DNA from: Rhizorhabdus histidinilytica
Lineage (GTDB): Bacteria > Pseudomonadota > Alphaproteobacteria > Sphingomonadales > Sphingomonadaceae
Assembly: GCF_900167915.1 (NCBI RefSeq)
Contig: NZ_FUYM01000003.1
Span: 62,001-126,000, forward strand
Reading direction: 5' to 3'
Length of the DNA: 64,000 nt
Part shown: one piece after another, positions 33,571-42,394 of the stretch
Numbering within the stretch: the first letter of the stretch is position 1
Layout of the letters: every line of letters begins with the position of its first letter
The notes under the pieces: model-generated
Database searches by the model: none
What the model saw: the letters and a program-made list of their open reading frames with translations, nothing else
Told to the model about the DNA's origin: nothing
Made by a program: the position numbers and the translations under genes

Positions 33571-35790
33571 TTATTGCCGCCCTTGGTGGGTCAAGACGAC
33601 GCCGGGGACGATATCGCCGTCGCGCTGCTCAAGCTCGGCTTTCAACGGCAGACGGGTTCGCCACTCACCGGTGGCGTCATGGATCGCGTTGACGATCGCC
33701 GGGCCCACACAGATCACCCCTGGCTCACCGACCCCCCCCGGCGCAGCGGTGGATTGCATCACATGCACCTCGACCTCGGGCATCTCGTGGATACGCGTCG
33801 GTTCATAGGCGTCGAAATTGCGCTGCTCGATCTCGCCGTCCTTCAGCGTGATCCGATTGCGCAGCACCGCCGACAGCATGAAGCCCGTGCCGCCTTCGAA
33901 CTGGGCGCGGATATTGTCGGGGTTGATAGGGATACCGCAATCGACCGCGACGACGATGCGCTCGACCTTCACCAGGCCGCGCTCGACTTTCACCTCCGCA
34001 ACCACCGCGAACATCGAACGATGCGATGCATGGACGGCGATCCCCCGTCCGCGCCCCTTGCCCAGCGGTCGTCCCCAATCGCTCTTTTCCGCGGCCAACT
34101 TCATTGTCGCGACGAGTCGCGGGTCCTTCTCGATCAGCCGGGTCCGATAAGCGACGGGGTCGACCTTGGCGAGATGGGCAAGCGCGTCGATCATCACTTC
34201 GACGACATGCGCCGTGTGCGAATGGGCGACCGAACGCCACCAGGTCACCGTCACCTGCTCGTCGCTCTGATACGCAAGGGTTCTGAAATTGGGCGCCGTA
34301 TAGGGATGATCGATCAGCCCGCTGACCGTCGTCACGTCGAGCCCGTCGTGGATGGTGTGGGGCGCATAGGCCGTTCCCTTGGTGATCGACTTGCTGACCA
34401 CCACATGGTCCCACGCCGTGATCTCGCCGGCAGCCCCTATGCCGACGCGGGCCTTGTGATAGCTCATCGGGCGAAAGAGACCGGCCTCGAAATCATTCTC
34501 CCGGGTACGGAAGACCAGGATCGGCTTGTCGCCGCCATAGGCCTTCAGCACCTCCGCCGCCTCCACCACATAGTCGGAAAGGGGATCCGACCGCCGACCG
34601 AAGGAACCGCCGGCCAGCAGCGTGTTGATGATCACCCTGGCCGGGGGAACACCCATGATCCCCGCGACCGCATATTGATCGAGCGATTGCGACTGACTGG
34701 CCGTCCATAGCTCGATCTCGCCGCCCGCCCGACGTTGGATCACCGTTGCCAGCGGCTCCAGGGGAGCATGGGCGAGATAGGGGAATTCGAATTCGAACTC
34801 GATGGTCTTCGTTGCATCCGCGAAGCCCGCCGCCACGTCGCCCCGCTCCGCCGCCTTCAACGTGGCGGTAGCGGCGGCCGCCTTGAAATCGGTCATGATC
34901 TGGTCGGTCGAACGATTTTCGGCGGCGCTGAAGTCCCATTGCGCGGAGATAGCCTTTTGACCCTTGATCGCTGCCCAACTGTTGCTGGCGATGACGGCTA
35001 TCCCCATCGGGACCGCCAGCACGTCGATCACGCCCCTGACCTTGCGAGCCGCCTCGGCATCGAAGGAGGCCAGCTTGCCACCGAAGCGTGGCGAACGTTG
35101 TACCGTCGCGAAAAGTTGGCCCGGCTGGCGCATATCCAGCGTGTAGACCGCCTTGCCGTTCGTCTTGTCGGCAACATCCAACCGCCGCAGGTCCTGCCGG
35201 CCGATCAGGGTAAAGGCGCGGACATCCTTCAGGACAGGCTGCTCCGGCACCGGAAGGCGGGCCGCCGCCACCGCGACCTCGCCGAAACCGACGCTGCGCC
35301 CTCCGGCACGGTCGACGATCCGTCCACCACGCACCTCTATCGCCTCCGGGGCGGTACCCCAGGCGGCAGACGCAGCAGCGACGAGCATGGCACGCATCGC
35401 CGCCGCCGCGCGACGCAGTTGCATCCAGCTATTCGACGTCGAGTTGGACTCGCCGGTGCCCTGCAGCGGCCCGAAGAAGAGATTGTTATAGAGCTTGCCG
35501 TTGGCCGGTGCGAAGGCGAAGCGCATCTGCGCCCAATCGGCGTCGAGTTCTTCGGCCACGATCGTGCACAGGCCAGTGGCGACCCCCTGCCCCATTTCCA
35601 GATGCTTGATCTGGACGGTGACCGTACCGTCATCGGCAATCGAGATGAAGGTGTTGGGCTGAGGCGCAGCGGGCGGCGGCCCATGCTCGACCTGCGCCGG
35701 CGCCGGATCGAACGGAAGATAGGTCGCAAGGACGAAGGCTCCCGCCGACTTGAGGAAACCGCGCCTGCTCGTCGCTGCCGTCATGCCCAT
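33571..35790 (-). CDS. Molybdopterin-binding hydroxylase large subunit (isoquinoline 1-oxidoreductase beta / IorB type)
   Basis: A 739-residue xanthine-oxidase-family large subunit with a twin-arginine signal (TSRRGFLKSAG, residues 7-17), so it is probably exported folded to the periplasm. It has the molybdopterin-binding domains of the IorB class (MGQGVATGLCTIVAEELDAD, GGSFGRRSDP, and the GGVGEPGVICVGPAIVNA loop with the expected catalytic Glu). IorB-type enzymes hydroxylate N-heterocycles or oxidise aldehydes. It is the last gene of a likely operon with the dioxygenase, SDR and BKACE. No Fe-S partner is adjacent; the only one seen is 19 kb away at 54764-55228. Confidence 0.88.
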   Translation of the reverse strand: MGMTAATSRRGFLKSAGAFVLATYLPFDPAPAQVEHGPPPAAPQPNTFISIADDGTVTVQIKHLEMGQGVATGLCTIVAEELDADWAQMRFAFAPANGKLYNNLFFGPLQGTGESNSTSNSWMQLRRAAAAMRAMLVAAASAAWGTAPEAIEVRGGRIVDRAGGRSVGFGEVAVAAARLPVPEQPVLKDVRAFTLIGRQDLRRLDVADKTNGKAVYTLDMRQPGQLFATVQRSPRFGGKLASFDAEAARKVRGVIDVLAVPMGIAVIASNSWAAIKGQKAISAQWDFSAAENRSTDQIMTDFKAAAATATLKAAERGDVAAGFADATKTIEFEFEFPYLAHAPLEPLATVIQRRAGGEIELWTASQSQSLDQYAVAGIMGVPPARVIINTLLAGGSFGRRSDPLSDYVVEAAEVLKAYGGDKPILVFRTRENDFEAGLFRPMSYHKARVGIGAAGEITAWDHVVVSKSITKGTAYAPHTIHDGLDVTTVSGLIDHPYTAPNFRTLAYQSDEQVTVTWWRSVAHSHTAHVVEVMIDALAHLAKVDPVAYRTRLIEKDPRLVATMKLAAEKSDWGRPLGKGRGRGIAVHASHRSMFAVVAEVKVERGLVKVERIVVAVDCGIPINPDNIRAQFEGGTGFMLSAVLRNRITLKDGEIEQRNFDAYEPTRIHEMPEVEVHVMQSTAAPGGVGEPGVICVGPAIVNAIHDATGEWRTRLPLKAELEQRDGDIVPGVVLTHQGRQ

Positions 35791-35826
35791 GGTCGTCCCT
35801 TTTCGCTTCCTCCCGCCACCCGCCCG

Positions 35827-36723
35827 CTACGCGAGCCCCAGGATCGCACGCGCTTCAGCGGGCTTCGCGACACGGCTGCCCAGCGCTTCGACGATGATTC
35901 GTGCCCTTTCGACCAGGGCGGCGTTGGAGGGGGCCAGCACGCCACGATCCAGATAGACCGAGTCCTCAAGACCGACACGCACATGCCCGCCCGCCAGCAA
36001 GGACTGCGCCACGGCCGGATAGGCCGCGCGGCCGATGCCGAACGCCGTGAACGCACTCCCGGCCGGTAGCAGCCCCCGCGCGTAGAGAATGGTTTCCGGG
36101 CTCGGCTGGAAGCCGTACTTCACCCCCATCACGAAGGAACAGAGCGGCGCCGGCTCCAGCGTTCCGTCGGCCACCAGATCCGCCAGCAGCGCGATATCGC
36201 CGGAATCGAACAGCTCGATCTCGGGTTTGACGCCGGCTTCCCGGATTACCCTAGCCATCCGCCTGATGTTGGCGGGGGTGTTGATCACCACTGCCCTGCC
36301 GGAGTTCATCGTATTGAGATCCAGCGTGCAGATCTCGGGCCGGAGTTCACCGATATGCTCGACCCGTAGTTCCGGCCGCAGCAATGTCGTCCCCGGCCCG
36401 GCACGCGCCGGGTCATCCTCCGAAGGGACATAGCGCCCGCCGGGCCCGGTGGTGACGTTCAGGATCAGGTCTGGATTGGCTTGGCGAATGCGGTCGACCG
36501 CCTCGCTATAATGAGCCAGTTCCATCGATGGCGCGCCGGTGTCGGGATGGCGAACATGGAGATGGACGATGGCGGCGCCGGCGCTTGCCGCTTCCAGCGC
36601 GGACTCGGCGATCTGCTTCGGCGTGATCGGCAGATATGGCGTCTGGTCGGGCGTGGTCAGGTTGCCGGTGACGGCACAGGTGACGATCGCCGGCGTCTGG
36701 ATATCGAAGGATCGACCGCTCAT
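35827..36723 (-). CDS. Beta-keto acid cleavage enzyme (BKACE) family protein
   Basis: A 298-residue (beta/alpha)8 protein of the 3-keto-5-aminohexanoate cleavage enzyme family. The Zn-binding motif VHLHVRHP and the C-terminal Glu in VGLEDSVYL are present; NVTTGPGGRY is typical. BKACE enzymes react a beta-keto acid with acetyl-CoA to give acetoacetate and a new CoA ester. In this operon, after a hydroxyquinol-type dioxygenase and an SDR, 3-oxoadipate is the obvious candidate substrate, which would yield succinyl-CoA directly. That assignment is inference. The start overlaps the SDR stop (ATGA); the upstream frame inside the SDR is not coding. Confidence 0.88.
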   Translation of the reverse strand: MSGRSFDIQTPAIVTCAVTGNLTTPDQTPYLPITPKQIAESALEAASAGAAIVHLHVRHPDTGAPSMELAHYSEAVDRIRQANPDLILNVTTGPGGRYVPSEDDPARAGPGTTLLRPELRVEHIGELRPEICTLDLNTMNSGRAVVINTPANIRRMARVIREAGVKPEIELFDSGDIALLADLVADGTLEPAPLCSFVMGVKYGFQPSPETILYARGLLPAGSAFTAFGIGRAAYPAVAQSLLAGGHVRVGLEDSVYLDRGVLAPSNAALVERARIIVEALGSRVAKPAEARAILGLA

Positions 36724-37460
36724 AGCGCCCGCCCGCCGTCGACCTGGACGATGTGCCCGGTCGAATAGGTCAGGTGCGTACAGCAGGCAATGATCGCACG
36801 CGCCACCTCCTCGGCGGACGCGACCCGCCCCAGTGGAGTGTTCGCTGCCACCTTGGCCGAGAAATCCGCGCCGCGACCGGGCACGAAGCTGGTATCCACC
36901 ACGCCGGGCGAGACCGCCAGCACCCGCACCTCGGGCGCCAGGACGCGCGCAAGCGCCTTGGTCATCACATCTATGCCGGCTTTCGCGGCGCAATAGGCGA
37001 TGTTCGACCCTATCCCCGTGAAGGCGGCTATCGAGGACAGCGATACCACCACGGCGTCGCCGGATTTGCGCAGCAACGGCGCCATCGTCCGGATCGTCGA
37101 GAACTGCGCACGCCAGTTGGTCTGCATCATCGAGTCGATGATCTCATCGGTCAGGGCATCGAGATCGGCATGCGGGATGGAATGGGTGAAACCCGCGGCG
37201 TTGATCAGGACGGCGATCCCACGCGGATCGTCCGCCAGCCGGTCGCGCAGCGCTTCGAGCGCGGCACTGTCGGTGATCTCCAGCCCGCTGAAGCCATGCC
37301 GCCCGGGCAGGCTACGGATCAGGGCCTCGCCCCGCTCGCGGGCCTGTTCGCGATCGACCAGATGGATATCGGCACCGAGCGCGGCGAGTTGCTTGGCGGT
37401 TTCGCTGCCGATGGCGCCGGTGGCGCCGAAGACGATCGCGACCTTGCCTTCGAGAGTCAT
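36720..37460 (-). CDS. SDR-family oxidoreductase
   Basis: A 246-residue classical short-chain dehydrogenase/reductase. It has the nucleotide-binding motif VFGATGAIGSETAK, NAAG, catalytic Ser-Tyr-Lys in SLSSIAAFTGIGSNIAYCAAK, and ends in VDGGRAL. The acidic residue after strand 2 (VDREQ) suggests NAD(H) preference. In the operon it lies between the ring-cleavage dioxygenase and the BKACE gene, so it may reduce maleylacetate or a related keto acid, or oxidise a hydroxy intermediate. Its stop overlaps the BKACE start. Confidence 0.88.
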   Translation of the reverse strand: MTLEGKVAIVFGATGAIGSETAKQLAALGADIHLVDREQARERGEALIRSLPGRHGFSGLEITDSAALEALRDRLADDPRGIAVLINAAGFTHSIPHADLDALTDEIIDSMMQTNWRAQFSTIRTMAPLLRKSGDAVVVSLSSIAAFTGIGSNIAYCAAKAGIDVMTKALARVLAPEVRVLAVSPGVVDTSFVPGRGADFSAKVAANTPLGRVASAEEVARAIIACCTHLTYSTGHIVQVDGGRAL

Positions 37461-37470
37461 GTCCGGTCCT

Positions 37471-38319
37471 TCATTCGATGGGGGGGGTCGGCAGGATCGC
37501 TTCGCCGGGAACGAGGACGAAACGGCGATGGAGGCGGAAGCCGGCGTCGGGATGATCCGGATCGATCGGGCGATAGCCGCCGACCAGCGCAGGTTTCACG
37601 CCGAACACGGCGTCACTGGCCAGATACTCGTCGTCATCGACGAACATCTGGGTGATAAGCGTCGTCCTGCCGGGCTTGTACAGCATGATGTGGAGATGCG
37701 CCGGCCGCATCGGGTGGCGGCCGAGCGCCCGAAGCAGTCCGCCTACCGGCCCATGGGTCGGCACCGGATAGCCTGCCGGCATGATGGAGTGAAAAGCGAA
37801 ACGGCCCTGGACATCCGTCATGAAGCGGCCGCGCAGGTTCATCTCTGCCTGATCGGGGTCCTGGTTTTCGTAGAGTCCGACGGGCGAGGCCTGCCAGACA
37901 TGCACCTCGACGCCTTCTATGGGCCCGCCGTCGGGATCGACGGCCTCGCCCTCGACGTAGAGCGGTACGCCACCCGTGCCCGTCTGATCGATGGTGGCGC
38001 CGTTCGCCAACAATGGCGCGCCCATCCGCCAGAAGGGACCGAGCAGCGCCTCGTCGTCATATTGGCTTTCGCTGCAGACCAGCGACGACAGGCCGAGCAC
38101 GTCGGAGAGGAGGACAGTTTCGTTATGCGTCGCGCTGTTGGTCGCGACGACCGCGTTCAGGAATTCGATTCCGACATGCATTTCCTCGGGCGTCAACCGG
38201 ACGTCGCGTGCGAAATCATGCAGGTGCCGCACCAGCGAAGTCATGACCTCGCGCAGCCGCCCATCATCGCCACCGAATGTCGCGAGCACGGCCTTCGTTA
38301 TATCGGTTTCCAAGATCAT
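37471..38319 (-). CDS. Intradiol ring-cleavage dioxygenase, hydroxyquinol 1,2-dioxygenase-like
   Basis: A 282-residue intradiol dioxygenase with all four Fe(III) ligands: Y150 (GLYENQDP), Y184 (AGYPVPTHGPV), H208 and H210 (RPAHLHIML). The pattern GPVGGLLRALGRHPMRPAHL, and the later ASDAVFGVK, resembles hydroxyquinol 1,2-dioxygenases more than catechol dioxygenases such as catA at 3001. The expected reaction is 1,2,4-trihydroxybenzene to maleylacetate. The ATG at 38319 has GTAGGAC upstream. A LacI-type operator lies 29 bp upstream. It heads the operon dioxygenase-SDR-BKACE-IorB. Confidence 0.88.
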   Translation of the reverse strand: MILETDITKAVLATFGGDDGRLREVMTSLVRHLHDFARDVRLTPEEMHVGIEFLNAVVATNSATHNETVLLSDVLGLSSLVCSESQYDDEALLGPFWRMGAPLLANGATIDQTGTGGVPLYVEGEAVDPDGGPIEGVEVHVWQASPVGLYENQDPDQAEMNLRGRFMTDVQGRFAFHSIMPAGYPVPTHGPVGGLLRALGRHPMRPAHLHIMLYKPGRTTLITQMFVDDDEYLASDAVFGVKPALVGGYRPIDPDHPDAGFRLHRRFVLVPGEAILPTPPIE

Positions 38320-38348
38320 CGTCCTACTCGCCTCAAAGTGCCGACAAC

Positions 38349-38364
38349 CAACAATCGATTGCAG
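38349..38364. promoter_or_regulatory. LacI-type operator G, upstream of the dioxygenase operon
   Basis: CAACAATCGATTGCAG matches the regional palindrome TTGCAATCGATTGCAA at 12 of 16 positions, with a perfect CAATCGATTG core. It lies 29 bp upstream of the dioxygenase start codon on the minus strand, in the only gap of that operon large enough for a promoter. Confidence 0.7.
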
Positions 38365-38384
38365 ATTCTCCGAAAAACGATCGT

Positions 38385-38879
38385 TCACGCAAGTGGGACC
38401 AGCCATGCGGCAACGATCGCGCCCAGGAAGAAACCGCATCCGAAGACGAAATGCGCCATCAGCGTCATGATTCGAATACGACCGGGAAACGGCGTTTTCG
38501 CCGCCGCTATGCCATGGCCCAGCGCAGGCATGATCACGAACCAGGCGAAGACGACGGTGCTCAACCCCATCGTCAGCGCCGGCAGCGGAGTCGGCCGCTC
38601 CGCCCAGTCGCGCCCCATGATCAACAGCAACGCGCCCGCGAAGACGATGCCGGTGATATAATGCGCGGTGGTACCCAGCAGCCGCTCACCCGTGCCGAAC
38701 GTCGGCGGCCCCGGCTGAGCGGGCACCGGTCGTTCGACAAACGGCGTCAGCCAGCGGCCCAGGATCGCCCAGTTGGGTGCGCGGACGCCGAAGAACCGCT
38801 CCAGCGCCCAACCCCACAGGTCGAACAGCAGCACGGCAACCACGCCCACCACGATGGCGCGCGCCACGATATCCCCCAT
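38385..38879 (-). CDS. DUF2938-like small membrane protein
   Basis: A 164-residue protein with four hydrophobic segments (AIVVGVVAVLLFDLWGWALE, TAHYITGIVFAGALLLIM, LSTVVFAWFVIMPALGHGIA, LMAHFVFGCGFFLGAIVAAW), the layout of the DUF2938 membrane family. The function is unknown. The ATG at 38879 has AAGGA upstream at 8 nt; the ATG at 38888 is an alternative. It lies between the LysR gene and the dioxygenase operon on the same strand, with the LacI-type operator just beyond its stop codon. Confidence 0.75.
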   Translation of the reverse strand: MGDIVARAIVVGVVAVLLFDLWGWALERFFGVRAPNWAILGRWLTPFVERPVPAQPGPPTFGTGERLLGTTAHYITGIVFAGALLLIMGRDWAERPTPLPALTMGLSTVVFAWFVIMPALGHGIAAAKTPFPGRIRIMTLMAHFVFGCGFFLGAIVAAWLVPLA

Positions 38880-38910
38880 GATCATCATCCTTGCGCCGCC
38901 CGGCGCGGCT

Positions 38911-39813
38911 TCAGGCCAGGGTGAAATCCCGGCCGGTTTCGGAAAGCATCTCGACGAAGCTCTGGGTGGCGGGCGACAGCGTCCGCCGCGCCGGCGTGAT
39001 CACCGAGATGGTGAAGCGCGCGGGTGGATCGACCAACGGGCGCGCCACGACGTTGAAGGCCGGCAATATCCGCGTCGCCCAGGATGGCCAGATAGCCACC
39101 CCCAACCCCGCGCCAACCATGCCGAGCGAGGTGAACATCTGCCGCACCTCGATAGCCGGCGGCACATGGACGCCGGCCAGCCGCAGCCGCACGTCCAGGG
39201 ACCGCCGCACGTCTGGCGATCCCGCCAGTCCGACGATCGAAACGTCGCGCAAGTCCTGCGACCGTATCTCCCTGCGCTGCGCCAACGGGTGGGTCGACGG
39301 ACAGATCAGCACCAGTTCCTCGTCGATCAGCCGCCTGCTGTGGACATCTTTCAGCTCGCCGGCGAAGGTGCCGAGCCCGCAGTCCGCCTGGCCCGATGCC
39401 ACCCGCGCGACGATCTCCTGCGGCGTGATGTCCTCCACCATCACCACGATGTTCGGATAGGTAGCGCGGAAGCGGGCGATCACCGACGGGAGCATCAGTG
39501 CCGCCACCACCGGCGGCGCCGCGACCGTCACACGTCCCCGCTTGCGCGCGACCAGTTCGTCCGCGCTCGTCAGCGCATTCTCCACCTCGATGAGAATCCG
39601 ACGGGCGTGCGCCATGAACTCCTCGCCCGCCTCGGTGAGCTGAACGGTCCGCGTCGTCCGCTCCAGCAGGCGGACGCCCACCGCGGTCTCCAACTCGCGC
39701 ATCAGCACCGACAACGACGATTGGGTCGAATTGACCGCCGTCGCGGCCGCGGTGAAGCTGCCGGTGTCGACGATCGCCACGAAGGCCCGGATCTGCTTGA
39801 GCGTCACGTTCAT
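38911..39813 (-). CDS. LysR-family transcriptional regulator
   Basis: A 300-residue LysR regulator with an N-terminal helix-turn-helix (MNVTLKQIRAFVAIVDTGSF, then STQSSLSVLMRELE) and the usual effector-binding domain. The ATG at 39813 fits family N-termini. It lies between the amidohydrolase gene and a membrane protein gene, all on the minus strand, and may regulate the dioxygenase operon together with the LacI regulator. That would allow two signals, one for the parent compound and one for the ring-cleavage substrate; this is inference. Confidence 0.88.
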   Translation of the reverse strand: MNVTLKQIRAFVAIVDTGSFTAAATAVNSTQSSLSVLMRELETAVGVRLLERTTRTVQLTEAGEEFMAHARRILIEVENALTSADELVARKRGRVTVAAPPVVAALMLPSVIARFRATYPNIVVMVEDITPQEIVARVASGQADCGLGTFAGELKDVHSRRLIDEELVLICPSTHPLAQRREIRSQDLRDVSIVGLAGSPDVRRSLDVRLRLAGVHVPPAIEVRQMFTSLGMVGAGLGVAIWPSWATRILPAFNVVARPLVDPPARFTISVITPARRTLSPATQSFVEMLSETGRDFTLA

Positions 39814-39867
39814 CGCAGCCAATCCTAGCGCCCTTTGACGCCAGCGTTAAACGCGGATGTTCACCGC

Positions 39868-41259
39868 TCAGCAGCATGCGATCCTCGCTTCGATCGCCGG
39901 GGTATATTCCGCCTCGGCAAGGATGCGCTCGATCGACTGGAGCAGTTGCTCCCGACGCCGGGCGAGGGTGGTTTCCGAATAGAGCAGCCTGCCGCCGCGC
40001 TTGCGCAGTTGTCCGCCGACGAACACCGTATCGACGTTCGATGGTGCGGATTGCCACACCACTGACTGCACCGGCTCATGCACCGGGAACATGTTCATCG
40101 CGTTGGCGTCGATCAGGATGACGTCAGCCTGCTTGCCGGGCGTCAAACTGCCGATCCGATGCTCCATGCACAACGCGCGCGCGCCGCCGATCGTGGCATA
40201 GCGCAGGATATCCTCGGACGGCACCGGCAGCTTCGTCAACGGTGGCAAGCCTTGCGCCTCGTTGATCCGATGCTCCATTGCACGCTGGAACAGCATCGAC
40301 AGCCGCATTTCGCTGAACATGTCGCCATTGGCGATCGGGATGCTGTCCACGCCCAGCGACGGCATCGCCCCCAAGGTGCGCAGCCGGCCGGTCAACGGAT
40401 CCGCGGCATGGACATGCAGTTCGATCATCGACGTGACGGTGACCGACGCCCCCGAATCGACGACGATCTTCAGCTCTTCCTCGTCCAGATAATTGCCGTG
40501 GACGACGTTGTGGGTCGCATCGAGCAGACCAAGCCGCGCCGGGATACGGAAGCCCTCGGGCGATAGCCGATCCTTCAGCCGCCGCGCCGCATGCGAGCTG
40601 GACATCAGCCCCAGCTCCTTGACCATTCGGAAATCATGCTCGACCACCTCGGGCACCGAGAATTGCGGCCCCAGGATCGCGGCGGCCAGCGTCACCAGCC
40701 GATCGTCGGAGGTGAACCGCCCGCGGCGCAACGCCTCCAGCCGCTCGCGCGGATGGGGCTTGTGGGTGAAGGGGATGCCATCCTCGCCCGTCATCGGCTT
40801 GGCCGAACCATGGCCGAATACCGCGCGGATTCCGACCTCCTCCAGTGCATCGACCGAACGTTCGGCATGCTCCAGACTGGTGATGTCGTGGCACCAGTCG
40901 AAGATAGTCGTCACGCCGCCGTTGAGCTGTTCGAGCGCACCGAACAACGTACCGATATAATTGTCTTCCGGCTGGAAACGGGTGGCAAGGTTGCCGTGCA
41001 TGACCCGGTGATAGTCGGGGCCGGTCCAACCTCCCCCGATCGACCGCAACCCGCTCTGCCAGCTATGGAGATGCGCGTTGATCAGACCGGGCATCACGAT
41101 CATGCCCCGAGCATCGACCACCTCGGCATCCCCCGCCTCGACATGGGGGCCAACCGCCACGATCCGCTCGCCCTCGATCAGGACGTCGCCCTTCGGCAAC
41201 ACGCCGATCGCGGAATCGACGCTGACGATGACACCGCCACTGATGAGGGTCCGGCTCAT
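39868..41259 (-). CDS. Amidohydrolase of the TRZ/ATZ (SsnA-like) family
   Basis: A 463-residue cytoplasmic metal-dependent hydrolase. The N-terminal metal motif is PGLINAHLHSW; later metal and catalytic residues are expected near HGNYLDE and IANGDMFSE. The family removes amino groups or halogens from heterocycles (cytosine, atrazine, guanine, adenosine analogues). The C-terminal half keeps the family segment YATIGGARALCMEHRIGSLT followed by PGKQADVILI. The substrate is unknown but is likely to carry an exocyclic amine or similar leaving group. The start overlaps the stop of the SnoaL-like gene upstream (ATGA). Confidence 0.88.
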   Translation of the reverse strand: MSRTLISGGVIVSVDSAIGVLPKGDVLIEGERIVAVGPHVEAGDAEVVDARGMIVMPGLINAHLHSWQSGLRSIGGGWTGPDYHRVMHGNLATRFQPEDNYIGTLFGALEQLNGGVTTIFDWCHDITSLEHAERSVDALEEVGIRAVFGHGSAKPMTGEDGIPFTHKPHPRERLEALRRGRFTSDDRLVTLAAAILGPQFSVPEVVEHDFRMVKELGLMSSSHAARRLKDRLSPEGFRIPARLGLLDATHNVVHGNYLDEEELKIVVDSGASVTVTSMIELHVHAADPLTGRLRTLGAMPSLGVDSIPIANGDMFSEMRLSMLFQRAMEHRINEAQGLPPLTKLPVPSEDILRYATIGGARALCMEHRIGSLTPGKQADVILIDANAMNMFPVHEPVQSVVWQSAPSNVDTVFVGGQLRKRGGRLLYSETTLARRREQLLQSIERILAEAEYTPAIEARIACC

Positions 41260-41777
41260 GCAAGGCTCGCGAAATGGGCGTAGGAGGGATCGTCGCGCAA
41301 CACATCGGCGGCATGGACATATTCGACCTGGGCATCGAATTCCTCGCGGCCCATCACCCTGATCCGGCGATGGTCCTTCAACGTGAGACGGTTGACCAGG
41401 CCCCAGCGGCCATCGCGACGCTCCCAATTGTCGAGATAGCGCGAATGGGTGTCGCGATCCTCGACCTGGCCATCCGCCCGGCCCACGATCAGATGCGCGG
41501 TGGCAGTCGTCTCGCTCACCGCCCTGTCGCCCTTCACCTCGATCAGGACGTTGCCGATCGTGTGGCGGTTGTAGAGCATGTCGGTGTGCGCCTTCATCAG
41601 CCAGGCGACGAAATCGTCCCAGCTACCGTCGAACATGCCGAGGAATTTCATCGTCGCGCCGGGATGGGCGATCGAGCGCAACAGATCGGGATCAAGCCGA
41701 TCGAGCCCCCGCGGATAGCTATAGATGAGATCCCTGACCGCCGCCTTCGCGATCAACTGCTCCAAGACCTCGCCCAT
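41256..41777 (-). CDS. SnoaL/NTF2-like family protein
   Basis: A 173-residue protein of the NTF2-like fold with the SnoaL_4-type pattern: AKAAVRDLIYSYPRGLDRLD near the N-terminus, RHTIGNVLIEVKGDRAVSET in the middle and DNWERRDGRWGLVNRL later. Such proteins act as small dehydratases, isomerases or ring-hydroxylase helpers in aromatic and steroid degradation. It is the first gene of a minus-strand group and shares an ATGA overlap with the following amidohydrolase. The promoter must lie in the 187-bp AT-rich gap before ridA. Confidence 0.82.
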   Translation of the reverse strand: MGEVLEQLIAKAAVRDLIYSYPRGLDRLDPDLLRSIAHPGATMKFLGMFDGSWDDFVAWLMKAHTDMLYNRHTIGNVLIEVKGDRAVSETTATAHLIVGRADGQVEDRDTHSRYLDNWERRDGRWGLVNRLTLKDHRRIRVMGREEFDAQVEYVHAADVLRDDPSYAHFASLA

Positions 41778-41841
41778 GTAATGCTCCCGTCATGCCGCCG
41801 CGTGCCGATCCGCGGCCATTGCGACAGGAGGCTAAGCCTGC

Positions 41842-41857
41842 TCAATTTATTTAACAA
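41842..41857. promoter_or_regulatory. Possible second site for the TetR regulator
   Basis: TCAATTTATTTAACAA matches the left arm and spacer of the TetR operator at 30642 in 14 of 16 positions. The right arm is poorly conserved. It lies 64 bp upstream of the SnoaL-like gene in an AT-rich gap. Confidence 0.35.
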
Positions 41858-41941
41858 ATGAATGATTATAAATATGATATCGTTTTTCACTATTAATTAC
41901 CTTTGCATCTGTACGATGGGCCGCGCCCACACTAAGCTGGA

Positions 41942-41957
41942 TAGCAATCGATTGTAG
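41942..41957. promoter_or_regulatory. LacI-type operator A, upstream of ridA
   Basis: TAGCAATCGATTGTAG matches the palindrome TTGCAATCGATTGCAA at 13 of 16 positions with a perfect core. It abuts the ridA ribosome-binding site (AGGAG), so a bound repressor would block transcription elongation or initiation very close to the gene. Confidence 0.75.
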
Positions 41958-41964
41958 GAGATAT

Positions 41965-42354
41965 ATGGCCGTGCATGAGCGCATCCAACCAGAAGGCGTG
42001 TTCGAACCGGTGAAGGGCCTCTATTCCCAGATCATCGTCACCGAGGCCACCAAACGCTACGAAATCGCCGGCACGCTCGCCTATGATGCCGACGGCAATC
42101 TTCCGGACGGGCTTGCGGATCAGTGCCGCAATGTCATGGAGAATATCGACATCTCGCTGAAGGCGGTGGGATTGACCCCGGCCAATGTCATACGGATGCG
42201 CATCTACACGCTGGATATGGACGCCTTTCTGAAGGAGGCGATCGGCATCGTGTTCGGCTATTTCGGCGACACCCGTCCGACCTCCACGCTGGTCGAGATC
42301 AAGCGGCTCGCCAATCCCAGGATGCTGGTCGAGATCGATCTGACCGCCGCCTGA
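41965..42354 (+). CDS. RidA family protein
   Basis: A 129-residue RidA/YjgF/YER057c/UK114 protein. Family members hydrolyse reactive enamines or imines to ketones; some, in aminophenol and nitrobenzoate pathways, are 2-aminomuconate deaminases. The C-terminal region, RPTSTLVEIKRLANPRMLVE, is typical, including the conserved Arg-Pro and the Glu near the end. GGAG lies just before the ATG, directly after a LacI-type operator. It leads the operon ridA - exported amidohydrolase - CocE-type hydrolase. Its presence suggests a nitrogen-containing intermediate. Confidence 0.88.
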   Translation: MAVHERIQPEGVFEPVKGLYSQIIVTEATKRYEIAGTLAYDADGNLPDGLADQCRNVMENIDISLKAVGLTPANVIRMRIYTLDMDAFLKEAIGIVFGYFGDTRPTSTLVEIKRLANPRMLVEIDLTAA

Positions 42355-42394
42355 CCGCGCGGCGCCGCCCCCTTTTTCCGACAGGAGACCGAAT

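Noticed and set aside
3001-38319. catA and the dioxygenase at 37471 as recent duplicates
   Set aside because: They share iron ligands but differ in the substrate-pocket motifs and in the C-terminal region, so they belong to different subfamilies.
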